Assembly: GCF_036663835.1 (NCBI RefSeq)
Contig: NZ_JAXOJT010000002.1
Coordinates: 728,501-792,500, forward strand
Length of the DNA stretch: 64,000 bases
Direction of reading: 5' to 3'
DNA from: Sphingomonas sp. LT1P40
Lineage (GTDB): Bacteria; Pseudomonadota; Alphaproteobacteria; Sphingomonadales; Sphingomonadaceae
Position numbers and translations under genes: made by a program. Under the pieces are notes generated by a model. The model was given only the letters and a program-made list of their open reading frames with translations. It had not been told where the DNA came from and did no database searches. Positions 1-8,611 of the stretch are shown here, piece by piece. Every line of letters starts with the position of its first letter. Within the stretch, counting starts at the first letter, position 1.

Positions 1-998
1 GCCTTTTCCAGCACGTCGAGCGCGCGAGTCAGTTCGGCGCGTGGCACTGTGAACGTGACGTCGGTCGATCCGGTCGCATGCGCGATATTCTGGATGATCA
101 TGTCGACGTTGATCCCCGCCTCCGCCAGCGGCGTGAAGATATGGCCGACGGCACCGGGACGGTCGGGGACGTTGGTCAGCGTCACCTTCGCTTCGTTTTT
201 GTCATGCGCGATACCGGTGATGAGCTGGCGTTCCACGTCGTCAATCTCCTCTTCGCCGACGATCAGCGTGCCGCGATGGCCGTCATCGTCATGTGTGTCT
301 TCGAAAGAAGAAAGCACGCGCACGCGCACCCCCTCCTTCATCGCCAGCCCGACCGAGCGCGTCTGGAGCACTTTCGCGCCCACGCTCGCCAGTTCCAGCA
401 TTTCTTCATAGGTAACCTTGGACAGTTTGCGCGCACGCGGCACGATCCGGGGGTCGGTCGTGTAAACGCCGTCCACGTCCGTATAGATATCGCAGCGGTC
501 GGCCTTCATCGCGGCTGCCACCGCCACCGCCGATGTGTCCGATCCGCCCCGGCCCAACGTTGTGACGCGATTCTCCGCCGTCAGACCCTGAAACCCCGGC
601 ACCACCGCGACATGGCCGTCGGCGAGGCTGGCGTTGAGGGCGTCGGTGTCGATGCCCTCGATCCGCGCCGAGCTGTGCGCGCCGTTGGTGTGGACCGGCA
701 GCTGCCAGCCCATCCATGATCGCGCGGGCACACCGATCGCCTGCAAGGCGATGGCGAGCAACCCGCTGGTCACCTGTTCACCGGCGGAGACGACGACGTC
801 ATATTCTCGCAAATCGTAAAGCGCGCTCGCCTCGCGGCAGAACCCCACCAGCCGGTCGGTTTCGCCCGACATGGCGGAGACGACGACGGCGACCTGATTG
901 CCTGCTTCCCATTCGCGCTTCACGCGCGCGGCGACGTTGCGAATCCGCTCGATGCCCGCCATCGACGTGCCACCGAACTTCATCACGATGCGTGCCAT
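1..998 (-). CDS. lysC: Aspartate kinase, 3' end cut by window edge
   Basis: Aspartokinase phosphorylates L-aspartate in the first step of lysine, threonine and methionine synthesis in the cytoplasm. The protein opens with the KFGGTS nucleotide-binding motif at residues 7-12 and has the family segments GRGGSDTSA and YTDVDGVYTTDPR, followed by the start of the C-terminal ACT regulatory region (TNVPDRPGAVGHIF). About 332 codons are visible; the rest lies to the left of the window. The ATG at 998 is chosen because it puts the KFGGTS motif at the normal distance from the N-terminus. It is divergent from ubiG, 62 bp away, as often seen in alphaproteobacteria. Identification is firm. Confidence 0.96.
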   Translation of the reverse strand, partial: MARIVMKFGGTSMAGIERIRNVAARVKREWEAGNQVAVVVSAMSGETDRLVGFCREASALYDLREYDVVVSAGEQVTSGLLAIALQAIGVPARSWMGWQLPVHTNGAHSSARIEGIDTDALNASLADGHVAVVPGFQGLTAENRVTTLGRGGSDTSAVAVAAAMKADRCDIYTDVDGVYTTDPRIVPRARKLSKVTYEEMLELASVGAKVLQTRSVGLAMKEGVRVRVLSSFEDTHDDDGHRGTLIVGEEEIDDVERQLITGIAHDKNEAKVTLTNVPDRPGAVGHIFTPLAEAGINVDMIIQNIAHATGSTDVTFTVPRAELTRALDVLEK

Positions 999-1060
999 GA
1001 GTCTTCTGCCCCCTGAACCAAATGCTTGGGTCGTTGCGGAGGCGCTGATAGGAGGGGGGG

Positions 1061-1810
1061 ATGGCGATGACAAGCAAAGCAACCATTGACCCGCGTGAAG
1101 CTGAGCATTTCGGCAAGCTGGCGGCGGACTGGTGGAATCCCAAGGGCTCGTCGGCGATGCTGCACCGGCTGAACCCGGTGCGGCTACGCTATATCCGGGA
1201 GGCAGTGGATGCGCATTGGCATGGCGACGCCCACGGTTTCACGCCGCTGACGGGCAAGGCTGCCGTTGATGTCGGCTGTGGCGCGGGCTTGCTGACCGAA
1301 CCGCTTGCCCGGCTGGGCGCGCGCGTCACCGGGGTCGATGCCGCGCCCGAGAATATCGGTGCGGCACAGGCCCATGCCGGTGCCTCCGGCCTGGAAATCA
1401 AATATCTGGCGGGCGAGTTCGAGGGCGTCGCGGCGGGCCGGACCTTCGATCTGGTCGTCTCGATGGAGGTCATCGAACATGTCACCGATCCCGCCGCGTT
1501 CGTGCGCGGTCTCGCTGCCGCCCTTGCCCCGGGCGGCCTCATGATCCTCTCAACCCCCAACCGCACGCCGCTGTCACGGCTGGCGATGATTACGGTCGGC
1601 GAAGGGCTGGGCATGATCCCGAAGGGCACGCACGACCATGACAAGTTCATCACGCCCGGCGAATTGACCAAGCTGCTCGCCGCCGCCGGGCTGGACGTCG
1701 CCGATCTGCGCGGCCTGTCCTTCTCGCCCGGCGCGGGCTTTCACCTGTCGGACGACACCAGCCTCAACTATCTGCTGACCGCGCGGTGGTCGGTCGAGCG
1801 GGCGGCATAA
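1061..1810 (+). CDS. ubiG: Bifunctional ubiquinone O-methyltransferase UbiG
   Basis: UbiG carries out the two SAM-dependent O-methylations of ubiquinone synthesis. The 249-residue protein has the family N-terminus (EAEHFGKLAADWWNPKG), the SAM-binding motif I VDVGCGAG at about residues 69-76, the acidic motif VDAAPENI, and the post-motif VSMEVIEHV. Length and motif spacing match the family. A GGAGG sequence at 1051-1055 sits 5 bases before the ATG, which fixes the start. The gene diverges from lysC, and its last bases are overlapped by a small minus-strand ORF that ends at 1768. Confidence 0.96.
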   Translation: MAMTSKATIDPREAEHFGKLAADWWNPKGSSAMLHRLNPVRLRYIREAVDAHWHGDAHGFTPLTGKAAVDVGCGAGLLTEPLARLGARVTGVDAAPENIGAAQAHAGASGLEIKYLAGEFEGVAAGRTFDLVVSMEVIEHVTDPAAFVRGLAAALAPGGLMILSTPNRTPLSRLAMITVGEGLGMIPKGTHDHDKFITPGELTKLLAAAGLDVADLRGLSFSPGAGFHLSDDTSLNYLLTARWSVERAA

Positions 1811-1908
1811 CGATCCGGAATGCGCGGCGATCGGTGGATGCGGTCGAAGATCGTTGCCGCCCGCTCGCACGCCTGTTTCAAGCGCTCTGCCTCCCGCTCG
1901 CCGTTCAT
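1768..1908 (-). CDS. Small hypothetical ORF coupled to upstream membrane protein
   Basis: This 46-residue ORF (MNGEREAERLKQACERAATIF...) starts with an ATG that overlaps the stop codon of the upstream membrane-protein gene in an ATGA junction at 1905-1908, a layout typical of translational coupling. The first 25 residues look like an amphipathic helix rich in Glu, Arg and Lys. The last 14 codons lie antisense over the 3' end of ubiG, so the C-terminal composition may be set by ubiG. I recognise no family. It could be a real small protein or a chance ORF; the ATGA junction is the main support. Confidence 0.35.
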   Translation of the reverse strand: MNGEREAERLKQACERAATIFDRIHRSPRIPDRYAARSTDHRAVSR

Positions 1909-2507
1909 GTTTCTTTCGCCGACATACGGAATAGCGTCGCCGCGACCAGCCACAGGCCCGTGAAGAACCCGCTCAGTACGATCACATCGCGCGGCCATGC
2001 CCTGCCATCGGTTCCCAAGTCACCGATCAACGCGATTGCGCCAACCACCACTTGCGATACCGCTGCGGCGATCAGCGTCCAGCCCATTCCCTCGGCGCGG
2101 AAATGCGCGATGCACGCCCCGCCGGTGATGACCGCGATCACCCCCGCGAACATCAAATTGGCGTCGTTATTCTCGCTGCCGATGATGCCCACCGCCAGAT
2201 TGAGCCAGATCAACAGGAACACGCCCAGCACGGTCACCCCGGCGGCGACGCGATAGGCCATCGCGTTCGACCGGCTCGACAGCCATTCATACGCCCCCAG
2301 AATGATCGCGAGCAGCCCGCCCATCACGATGAAGTCGCTCGCGGTCCACTGCACCTCTTCGGTAAACTGCATTGCGATCGCCGGAATTGTCAGCAGCCCT
2401 GCCGCCGCGCTCCACCGCGCGATCCGCCACAGGTTGCGCCCGCCGCCATGCTTGTCCGTTATCGCCGCCATCTGCCCGCCTTTTTGTTTCGATTGAGGGA
2501 GCGGCAT
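1905..2507 (-). CDS. Hypothetical integral membrane protein (about 6 TM)
   Basis: This 200-residue protein has a short polar N-terminus followed by about six hydrophobic segments, for example SAAAGLLTIPAIAMQ, FIVMGGLLAIILGAYEWL, VTVLGVFLLIWLNLAVGIIG, LMFAGVIAVITGGACIAHF, WTLIAAAVSQVVVGAIALI and VIVLSGFFTGLWLVAATLF. It should lie in the inner membrane. I see no catalytic motif and do not recognise a named family. A second in-frame methionine at residue 13 (MAAITDKHGG) is an alternative start. The gene is convergent with ubiG and couples to the small ORF downstream. Confidence 0.8.
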   Translation of the reverse strand: MPLPQSKQKGGQMAAITDKHGGGRNLWRIARWSAAAGLLTIPAIAMQFTEEVQWTASDFIVMGGLLAIILGAYEWLSSRSNAMAYRVAAGVTVLGVFLLIWLNLAVGIIGSENNDANLMFAGVIAVITGGACIAHFRAEGMGWTLIAAAVSQVVVGAIALIGDLGTDGRAWPRDVIVLSGFFTGLWLVAATLFRMSAKET

Positions 2508-2777
2508 CGTCTGTCCGAAGGGTGAGCGTCATGAGCAAAGCATGATGTTTCGCTGAAATCGGCGGAATAGCATTTTCCTACAGACCCGGCTTCGCGATAT
2601 ATGGTCCGTCCGATGACCGACCGGGACGCTTTCATTCAATCAGCCGCATGCGGCACCCCAGAGAGCGCGCGCGCATGCGCGAGGCAGTGTGACTTTTGGG
2701 ACTTTTCACGGTTCGGCGTGGCACTCACCACGCGCCTGACAACCCGTCGATTGTGTCAACTGCGTCAACTTGTCGCG
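2508..2777. other. Intergenic region between membrane-protein gene and csaA
   Basis: I see no convincing gene in these 270 bp. The stretch holds the promoter region of the minus-strand membrane-protein gene, a 16-bp run of alternating purine and pyrimidine (GCGCGCGCGCATGCGC, 2665-2680), and a short tandem motif GTCAAC at about 2755-2768. An open frame running through it on the plus strand is only an upstream extension of the ung frame. Confidence 0.5.
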
Positions 2778-3149
2778 TCAGAACAGCCGTCCGCCATTCG
2801 GCACCGGAACGCTGGGATGAAACAGCACGACCTGCCCGTCCGCATCGGGGAAGCCCAGCGTCAGCACTTCCGACATCATGGGGCCGATCTGGCGCGGTGG
2901 GAAATTGACCACCGCCGCGACCTGCAATCCGGGCAGGTCGGCCAGCGCGTGATGTTCGGTAATCTGCGCCGACGATCGCTTCACGCCGATCACGGGTCCG
3001 AAATCGATGGTCAGCTTGAACGCGGGCTTGCGCGCTTCCGGAAACGGTTCGGCGGCGATGATCGTGCCGACGCGAATATCGACCGCGAGGAACTGGTCGA
3101 ACACGATCTCGGGCGCTGCGGGCGCTGTGGCTTGGTGGGAAATATGCAT
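2778..3149 (-). CDS. csaA: CsaA-type tRNA-binding domain protein (chaperone-like)
   Basis: The 123-residue protein is almost entirely a single tRNA-binding OB-fold domain of the CsaA/EMAP-II type: [12 protein letters not shown] near residue 20, then [20 protein letters not shown] and [10 protein letters not shown]. Family members bind tRNA or unfolded and exported proteins in the cytoplasm; which role applies here is not shown by sequence. The ATG at 3149 is preceded by AGGAG about 7 bases upstream, which is better supported than the longer frame to 3227. It is divergent from ung across 60 bp. Confidence 0.92.
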   Translation of the reverse strand: MHISHQATAPAAPEIVFDQFLAVDIRVGTIIAAEPFPEARKPAFKLTIDFGPVIGVKRSSAQITEHHALADLPGLQVAAVVNFPPRQIGPMMSEVLTLGFPDADGQVVLFHPSVPVPNGGRLF

Positions 3150-3209
3150 AAGGCGACTCCTTTTGCCGCCCGATTGACAGACCCGGGCGGTTTCGCCCAG
3201 TCCCGCACA

Positions 3210-3896
3210 ATGAGCGTGAAGCTGCACCCCGACTGGCTCGACCCGTTACAGGCGGAGTTCGACAGCGATTACATGGCGTCGCTGCGCGCCTTTTTGCTCG
3301 CGGAAAAGGCGGCCGGAAAACGCATCTTCCCAAACAGTGCCGACTGGTTTCGCGCGCTCGACCTTACCCCGCCGCAAGATGCTCGGGTCGTCATTCTCGG
3401 GCAGGATCCCTATCATGGCGCGGGACAGGCGCACGGCCTATGTTTTTCGGTCCAGCCGGGCGTCCGCGTGCCGCCCAGTCTGGTCAACATCTATAAGGAA
3501 TTGAACACTGATCTTGGGATCGTCCCGGCGCGGCACGGTTTTCTGGAGCATTGGGCGAAGCAGGGTGTCCTGCTGCTCAACAATGTCCTGACGGTTGAGA
3601 TGGGTGTGGCCGCGTCGCACAAGGGGCGCGGCTGGGAGCGGTTCACCGATGCAGTCGTCGCGCACGTCAATGCGCAACCGCAGCCGGTAGTGTTCATGCT
3701 GTGGGGTAGCCATGCGCAGAAAAAGGCGGCGTCGGTCGATTCGCGGCATCTTGTGCTCCGCGCACCGCACCCGTCGCCGCTGTCTGCGCATACCGGCTTC
3801 CTCGGATGCCGCCATTTTTCACAGGCGAACAGCTTTCTCAAGGCGCACGGGCGGGGGGCGATCGACTGGGCATTGCCGCCGATTGCAAGTGTTTGA
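3210..3896 (+). CDS. ung: Uracil-DNA glycosylase (family 1)
   Basis: Ung removes uracil from DNA and starts base excision repair. The 228-residue protein carries the water-activating motif GQDPYH at residues 64-69 (catalytic Asp66) and the leucine-loop motif HPSPLS at residues 187-192 (His187), with the usual spacing and length. The open frame extends upstream to 2601, but that part covers csaA on the other strand and has no Ung homology, so the ATG at 3210 ([10 protein letters not shown]) is used. The TGA stop overlaps a TTGACT element that may be the -35 box of the next small gene. Confidence 0.95.
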   Translation: MSVKLHPDWLDPLQAEFDSDYMASLRAFLLAEKAAGKRIFPNSADWFRALDLTPPQDARVVILGQDPYHGAGQAHGLCFSVQPGVRVPPSLVNIYKELNTDLGIVPARHGFLEHWAKQGVLLLNNVLTVEMGVAASHKGRGWERFTDAVVAHVNAQPQPVVFMLWGSHAQKKAASVDSRHLVLRAPHPSPLSAHTGFLGCRHFSQANSFLKAHGRGAIDWALPPIASV

Positions 3897-3922
3897 CTTT
3901 CGTTATTTTCGATGCCTAGACA
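3893..3922 (+). promoter_or_regulatory. Possible sigma-70-type promoter for the 50-residue ORF
   Basis: A TTGACT box at 3893-3898 is separated by 18 bp of AT-rich sequence from TAGACA at 3917-3922. The -10 match is only 3 of 6. The placement 30 bp before the ATG at 3953 suggests the small ORF could have its own transcript rather than being read through from ung. Confidence 0.35.
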
Positions 3923-3952
3923 AGGGCATCAAAACTTGGGGTGGGGGCCGGG

Positions 3953-4105
3953 ATGGCTGACAAGATTCGGAACCATAGCGTAGCCGCCGATCAGCGTGCC
4001 GCTCGTCAATCCTGGGTGCGCCCGACGGTTCGCCGACTCGCTGCGAGCGCGGCCGAAATCGGCACCCGTCCTGACAATACGGACGGTGCCTTCTCCTTTT
4101 CGTGA
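3953..4105 (+). CDS. Small peptide ORF resembling a RiPP (lasso-type) precursor
   Basis: This 50-residue ORF (starts MADKIRNHSVAADQ) lies between ung and the convergent zinc receptor gene. The middle part WVRPTVRRLAASAAE follows the leader pattern aromatic-x-x-P-x-[L/V]-x3-[G/A] that lasso-peptide and related precursors use for recognition by PqqD-like (RRE) proteins. The following tail, GTRPDNTDGAFSFS, is short, ends in Ser, and has a Gly with an Asp seven residues later, as a macrolactam ring would need. The usual Thr at the second-last leader position is not in register, and no cyclase, B protein or ABC exporter is visible within the window, so it would be an orphan. A G-rich stretch precedes the ATG. 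Function is inferred only from the pattern. Confidence 0.5.
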   Translation: MADKIRNHSVAADQRAARQSWVRPTVRRLAASAAEIGTRPDNTDGAFSFS

Positions 4106-4120
4106 GGTGCCATGCGCGGA

Positions 4121-6283
4121 TCAGAAACTGATTCGCGCCGCCACCCGGATGTCGCGCCCTGCCAGCGGGACAAAATCCTTGGTAAAGGATGCATGGCGGC
4201 GGGCGTCGACATCGAAGATATTGTTGGCTGACAAGATCAGCGCGGTTTCGCGCTTCTCACCAAACGGGTGCCAGGTGAGCGACGCATTGACCAGCGTGAA
4301 AGCCGCCGTTCCGGTCTCGAACGCGGCGATGCGCGATTGCTTCGTCACGTGCTCCACCTCGACCCGTCCGCCGAAATCGCCTTGGTTGACGTCGATGCCG
4401 CCCAGGATGCGCAGCGGCGGGATGCGCGGCACCGGGCTGCCATCCTCCAGCGTGGCGCGGACATAATCGGCGACGATGTTGCCGCCGACCGTAAACTCGC
4501 CCTTGTGCAGCAGGGTCGCCGAGACTTCACCCTCGACGCCGATGTAGCGCGCATCGGACTGGCGGTACTGAAACACGGGTAGTTCATCGATTTCGAGGCC
4601 GGTTTCGGTCTCGTAAATATAGTCGCTGAACCAGTTGGCATAGCCCGCGACCTGAAACTTCAGGCTGCCGATCGCGCCGCGGGCGTAAATCTCGCCGCCC
4701 CAGCTTTTCTCGGTACGGAAATCGGGGTTGCCGACCTCATAGGCCTGAGTCGCAACGTGCGGCCCGTTGGAGAACAGCTCCTCACCCGACGGCGCACGGA
4801 CGGCGCGTGAGGCGTTGACGCCGACCTTGACCCGCGGCCCGACCGCATAGGACAGGCCCACTGCGCCCGAAAAGGCGTTGAAGGTCCGATCTACACCGCC
4901 GATCGGCGAATCCTCGTCCAGTCCGAACTTCACCGCGTTCGAGCTGACGTTGGTGTGCTCGTAGCGAAGCGCGCCCTCCAGCCCGAGGTCGCCCAATTTC
5001 ACTTCCTGCAACGCGAACACGCCATATTGATCGGTGGTGTTTGGCGGCACGAAGGCTTCGGCACCGATCGCCGAGAAATCGCGGGTGAAACCCTGAAAAC
5101 CCACCACGCCGCGCCAGCCGCCGCGATCCGCCTGAACAAGTTCCAGCCGTCCCTCGAACCCGTCGGAAGCGAACACCGTGCCGACCTCGTCGCCCTCGAA
5201 CTCGGTATGTTCATAGGTCGAATAGCCGGCGCGCACGCGGATTTTGTCGAGAAGGCCGCCATTGAGGTTGACCTCGCCGCGCAGGTCGGCGCGCAGCTGG
5301 TTCAGCGCGATGGTGACCGGTGCTTCGCCATGCTCTTCGTCCTCCGGCTCACCGTTCTCATGATGGTGTTCGGCACCCGGGCGCGAAGGGACGCCGTACT
5401 TCGTGTCGTAATAGCCGACCGAAAAGCCGAGACTGCCACCGTCGTTGATGAGCGCCAGCCCGCCACCCAGCGTATAGGTGCGGGTGCCGCTATTGGGCAG
5501 GCGGCCGCGCTGGTTGGCGACTTCAAGCGCCTCCGCTGCCTCGTCGGCATGGCCTTCTTCGGCTTCTTCGGCGGCGATTTCGAGCTGTTCGGCGCGCAGC
5601 GACGGGCTGAGTACGAAGCCTCCGATACGGACATCGTCGGACTTGCGATAACTGCCGTCGAAATGGAGGACGATCTGTTTCGTCAGTGCGACATCGACCG
5701 CAGCACCCCCGCTGCGCTCGTCGGCCGCGGATCCATAGGTCCCCATCGCATCGACGTGAAAACCATTCTCCGGCACGGCGCGTGGAATGCGGCGGTCGAG
5801 CACGTTGACCGCGCCGCCGATCGCCTGACTGCCGAACAGCAGCACGGCGGGGCCGCGCAGCACTTCGATTCGCTCGGCGGTCAGCGGGTCGATCGATACG
5901 GCATGGTCGGTTGAGGTGTTGGAGACGTCGAGCGTGCCGAGTCCGTCGGACAGCACGCGAACGCGCTCACCCTGAAACCCGCGCAGGATCGGGCGCGACG
6001 CACCAGGGCTGAACGACGTGGCGGAGACGCCCGGCACACGAGTCAGTGTGTCGCCGATCTGGCCGCGAATATCGCGCACCAGCTCATCGCCGGTCACCAC
6101 CGAACTGCCCGCGAGCAAGTCGAGGTCGGCCACGAACGGCGCGGTGATGACGACATCGTCGGCTGGCTCGCCGTGCACGATGCTGCGGCCGTCGCTGTCG
6201 CGCTCCTGATGCTCGGCGGTCTGGGCGAGCGCCGGAAAGGCGAGGAAACTGGTGGCGAACAGGGCAATGGCGCTACGCTTCAT
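4121..6283 (-). CDS. TonB-dependent receptor, ZnuD-like (zinc uptake)
   Basis: This 720-residue outer-membrane receptor has a signal peptide (MKRSAIALFATSFLAFPALA), a TonB-box-like segment ADDVVITAPF near residues 41-50, a plug domain (GDTLTRVPGVSATSF, LRGFQGERVRVLSDG, IEVLRGPAVLLFGS) and a beta-barrel ending in aromatic Phe. Two loops are rich in His and acids: EEAEEGHADEAAEALE at about 240-254 and AEHHHENGEPEDEEHGE at 304-320. Such loops are typical of ZnuD zinc receptors, and a Zur-like box lies upstream, so zinc import is the best inference. The ATG at 6283 is preferred to the one at 6331 because it begins the signal peptide. Heme or another metal is possible. Confidence 0.88.
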   Translation of the reverse strand: MKRSAIALFATSFLAFPALAQTAEHQERDSDGRSIVHGEPADDVVITAPFVADLDLLAGSSVVTGDELVRDIRGQIGDTLTRVPGVSATSFSPGASRPILRGFQGERVRVLSDGLGTLDVSNTSTDHAVSIDPLTAERIEVLRGPAVLLFGSQAIGGAVNVLDRRIPRAVPENGFHVDAMGTYGSAADERSGGAAVDVALTKQIVLHFDGSYRKSDDVRIGGFVLSPSLRAEQLEIAAEEAEEGHADEAAEALEVANQRGRLPNSGTRTYTLGGGLALINDGGSLGFSVGYYDTKYGVPSRPGAEHHHENGEPEDEEHGEAPVTIALNQLRADLRGEVNLNGGLLDKIRVRAGYSTYEHTEFEGDEVGTVFASDGFEGRLELVQADRGGWRGVVGFQGFTRDFSAIGAEAFVPPNTTDQYGVFALQEVKLGDLGLEGALRYEHTNVSSNAVKFGLDEDSPIGGVDRTFNAFSGAVGLSYAVGPRVKVGVNASRAVRAPSGEELFSNGPHVATQAYEVGNPDFRTEKSWGGEIYARGAIGSLKFQVAGYANWFSDYIYETETGLEIDELPVFQYRQSDARYIGVEGEVSATLLHKGEFTVGGNIVADYVRATLEDGSPVPRIPPLRILGGIDVNQGDFGGRVEVEHVTKQSRIAAFETGTAAFTLVNASLTWHPFGEKRETALILSANNIFDVDARRHASFTKDFVPLAGRDIRVAARISF

Positions 6284-6330
6284 GGGAATACGCGATCCTC
6301 GGCTGAAAGAACGCGGCTCCTTTAAGAGCA

Positions 6331-6342
6331 ATGTTACAACAT
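6331..6342 (-). promoter_or_regulatory. Zur-like operator upstream of the zinc receptor
   Basis: ATGTTGTAACAT (read on the minus strand) is an inverted repeat ATGTT-N2-AACAT, similar to the core of proteobacterial Zur boxes. It lies 48-59 bases before the receptor start codon. A TTGTGA sequence just upstream and TAAAGG 17 bp further could be the promoter that it overlaps. Zur would repress here when zinc is plentiful; this is inferred. Confidence 0.5.
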
Positions 6343-6394
6343 CACAAGCGCCAGCTTACGAAAATCGGACGGGGCCAGTCGCTGGTGCGGCGAA

Positions 6395-7267
6395 TTAGAG
6401 GTTTTCGTCGAGCGCAATGCCTGCATTGCGGTGCGCAGCGACCAGCGCATTGCGCAGCAAACAGGCGATGGTCATCGGGCCGACGCCGCCCGGAACCGGG
6501 GTAATCGCGCCCGCGACCGAGGCGGCGCTGTCGAACTCGACATCGCCGACGAGGGCACCGTCGACGCGGTTGATGCCGACATCGATCACGGTCGCGCCGG
6601 GCTTTAGCCACGCGCCCTTGACGAAATGGGGGCGCGCGACCGCGGCGACGACGATGTCGGCGCGGGCAACGTGACCGGGCAGGTCTTTGGTGCGCGAATG
6701 GGCAAGGGTGACGGTGCAGCTGGCTGCCGTCAGCAACGCGGCCATCGGCTTTCCGACGAGGATTGAGCGGCCGATGACGATAGCGTCCTTGCCGGAAAGG
6801 TCGCCCAACTGGTCCTGCAACAGCATCAGGCTGCCAAGCGGGGTGCAAGGCACCAGCCCGTCAATGCCCAGCGCCAGCCGACCGGCATTGACCGGGGTGA
6901 GGCCATCGACATCCTTCGCCGGATCGATCGCCGCAACCACCGCCTGTTCGTCGAGATGGCGGGGCAGGGGCAGCTGGACGAGGATGCCGTCCACCGCTGC
7001 GTCGGCGTTGAGCTGGCGGACCAGCGCTATCAACATGTCCTGCGTCGTGTCGGCGGGCAAGCGATGCTCGAAGCTCACCATGTTGGCGGCGATGGTCGCC
7101 TTGCCCTTGCTGCGGACGTAAACGGCGGAGGCGGGATCATCGCCGACCAGCACGACCGCAAGGCCCGCCTTGCGGCCCGCCGCCGCCTCGAATGCTGCCG
7201 CCGCAACGCCGACACGCTCGCGGAGTCGCAAGGCAAATGCCTTGCCGTCGATGATTTCAGCCGTCAT
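6395..7267 (-). CDS. folD: Methylenetetrahydrofolate dehydrogenase / cyclohydrolase
   Basis: FolD interconverts 5,10-methylene-, methenyl- and 10-formyl-tetrahydrofolate with NADP in the cytosol. The 290-residue protein has the family signatures [12 protein letters not shown] with the catalytic Lys, [37 protein letters not shown] and the C-terminal [15 protein letters not shown]. The ATG at 7267 ([12 protein letters not shown]) matches the usual FolD N-terminus; the longer frame to 7294 adds residues unlike the family. It follows yggT on the same strand with a 44-bp gap. Confidence 0.96.
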   Translation of the reverse strand: MTAEIIDGKAFALRLRERVGVAAAAFEAAAGRKAGLAVVLVGDDPASAVYVRSKGKATIAANMVSFEHRLPADTTQDMLIALVRQLNADAAVDGILVQLPLPRHLDEQAVVAAIDPAKDVDGLTPVNAGRLALGIDGLVPCTPLGSLMLLQDQLGDLSGKDAIVIGRSILVGKPMAALLTAASCTVTLAHSRTKDLPGHVARADIVVAAVARPHFVKGAWLKPGATVIDVGINRVDGALVGDVEFDSAASVAGAITPVPGGVGPMTIACLLRNALVAAHRNAGIALDENL

Positions 7268-7311
7268 GCGCCGCGCCATAAAGGCTCGCGGCAATCATCG
7301 CCAGTGCCGGA

Positions 7312-7626
7312 TTAGATACCGTTGCTCGCCAGCGCCGCACCCAGATTGGGGATGATCGCATAGTTGATGATCGCAATCAGGATCAGCACCACGAACGGCG
7401 CGAAATCCATCGGCCCGGTGTCGGGCAGGATGCGGCGAATCGGTCGATAGATCGGCTCGGTCAGCGTGTTCAGACCCTTCCACAGCGAGCTGACGAAATC
7501 ATTATACGTGTTGATAACGTTGAACGCGATCAATACCGACAGGATCGCCTGAACGACGATGATCCACCACAGCACGTTCAAGAGGATCTGGACGATGTCG
7601 AAAATGATCGCGATTGTCGTGCCCAA
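7312..7626 (-). CDS. yggT: YggT family membrane protein
   Basis: The 104-residue protein has two long hydrophobic segments (IIFDIVQILLNVLWWIIVVQAILSVLIAF and APFVVLILIAIINYAIIPNL) separated by a loop with the family motif NTLTEPIYRPIRRILP. YggT proteins sit in the inner membrane, and some relatives are linked to osmotic protection or to positioning of division and photosynthetic factors; the exact role here is unknown. It lies between argB and folD on the minus strand. Confidence 0.9.
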   Translation of the reverse strand: MGTTIAIIFDIVQILLNVLWWIIVVQAILSVLIAFNVINTYNDFVSSLWKGLNTLTEPIYRPIRRILPDTGPMDFAPFVVLILIAIINYAIIPNLGAALASNGI

Positions 7627-7702
7627 CTGGACCTCCTGGATTTACTCGTCTGTACCTGAACGCGGCGCGTTTCGGCAAGCTGTGTTGCCTAGATAGGACG
7701 CC

Positions 7703-8602
7703 TCAGCGGTGAACCAAGGTGCCCGCACCTTGCGTCGTGAAGATTTCCAACAGCATCGAATGCGGAATACGTCCGTCGAGGATGACGGCGGCGTCCACCC
7801 CGGCATCGACCGCGGCGACGCAGGTCTCGACCTTCGGGATCATCCCGCCCGAAATCGTGCCGTCTGCCTTCAGCGCGAGGATGCGACCGGGGTCGAGATC
7901 GGTGAGCAGGTCGCCGGATTTGTCGAGCACCCCCGGCACGTCGGTCAACAGGAAGAAACGTGAGGCCCCCAGCGCAGCGGCGATCGCGCCCGCCATGGTA
8001 TCGGCGTTGATATTATAGGTATGCCCGTCCGCGCCCAGCGCGATCGGCGCGATCACCGGGATGAAGCCCTGATTCGACAGGGTGGTCAGCACCGATGCAT
8101 CGACCGAAACAGGTTCGCCGACGAAGCCCAGATCGACATGACGCTCAATACCTTGCAGCGCATCCGCCTCGCTGCGCTGGACTTTGCGCGCGGTGACCAG
8201 ACCCGAATCCTTGCCGGAAATGCCCAGCGCGCGACCACCCGCAGCCCCGATCCACGACACGATTTCCTTGTTGATCGATCCCGCCAGCACCATTTCGGCG
8301 ATCCGCGCGGTTTCGGCATCGGTCACGCGCAGACCGCCGACAAAGCTCGATTCGACGCCCAGCCGTTTGAGCATCGATCCGATCTGCGGCCCGCCGCCAT
8401 GCACCACCACCGGGTTGATGCCGACCGCCTTGAGCAGCACCACATCCTCGGCAAAATCGCGTGCCAGTTCCGGGTCGCCCATCGCATGGCCACCATATTT
8501 CACGACGAATGTCTTGCCTTTGTAACGCTGCATATAGGGCAGCGCATCGGTCAGCGTTTCCGCCTTGGCGAGCATGGCCGGATCGGGTGCGTGTTGGGTC
8601 AT
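7703..8602 (-). CDS. argB: Acetylglutamate kinase
   Basis: ArgB phosphorylates N-acetyl-L-glutamate in arginine synthesis. The 299-residue protein has the nucleotide-binding start [10 protein letters not shown], the glycine-rich loop [10 protein letters not shown], the substrate-binding stretch [17 protein letters not shown], and the terminal segment [24 protein letters not shown]. Length and motif order are those of the family. It is 9 bp downstream of the queuosine-precursor transporter gene on the same strand, so the two are probably cotranscribed. Confidence 0.96.
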   Translation of the reverse strand: MTQHAPDPAMLAKAETLTDALPYMQRYKGKTFVVKYGGHAMGDPELARDFAEDVVLLKAVGINPVVVHGGGPQIGSMLKRLGVESSFVGGLRVTDAETARIAEMVLAGSINKEIVSWIGAAGGRALGISGKDSGLVTARKVQRSEADALQGIERHVDLGFVGEPVSVDASVLTTLSNQGFIPVIAPIALGADGHTYNINADTMAGAIAAALGASRFFLLTDVPGVLDKSGDLLTDLDPGRILALKADGTISGGMIPKVETCVAAVDAGVDAAVILDGRIPHSMLLEIFTTQGAGTLVHR

Positions 8603-8611
8603 GCCGCGCCT

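Noticed and set aside
2601..3209. N-terminal extension of the ung reading frame (about 200 extra residues)
   Set aside because: It lies over csaA on the other strand, has no Ung similarity, and the family start is at 3210.
4955..5914. 319-residue plus-strand ORF
   Set aside because: It is antisense to the ZnuD-like receptor, whose coding evidence is strong; composition is that of a shadow frame.
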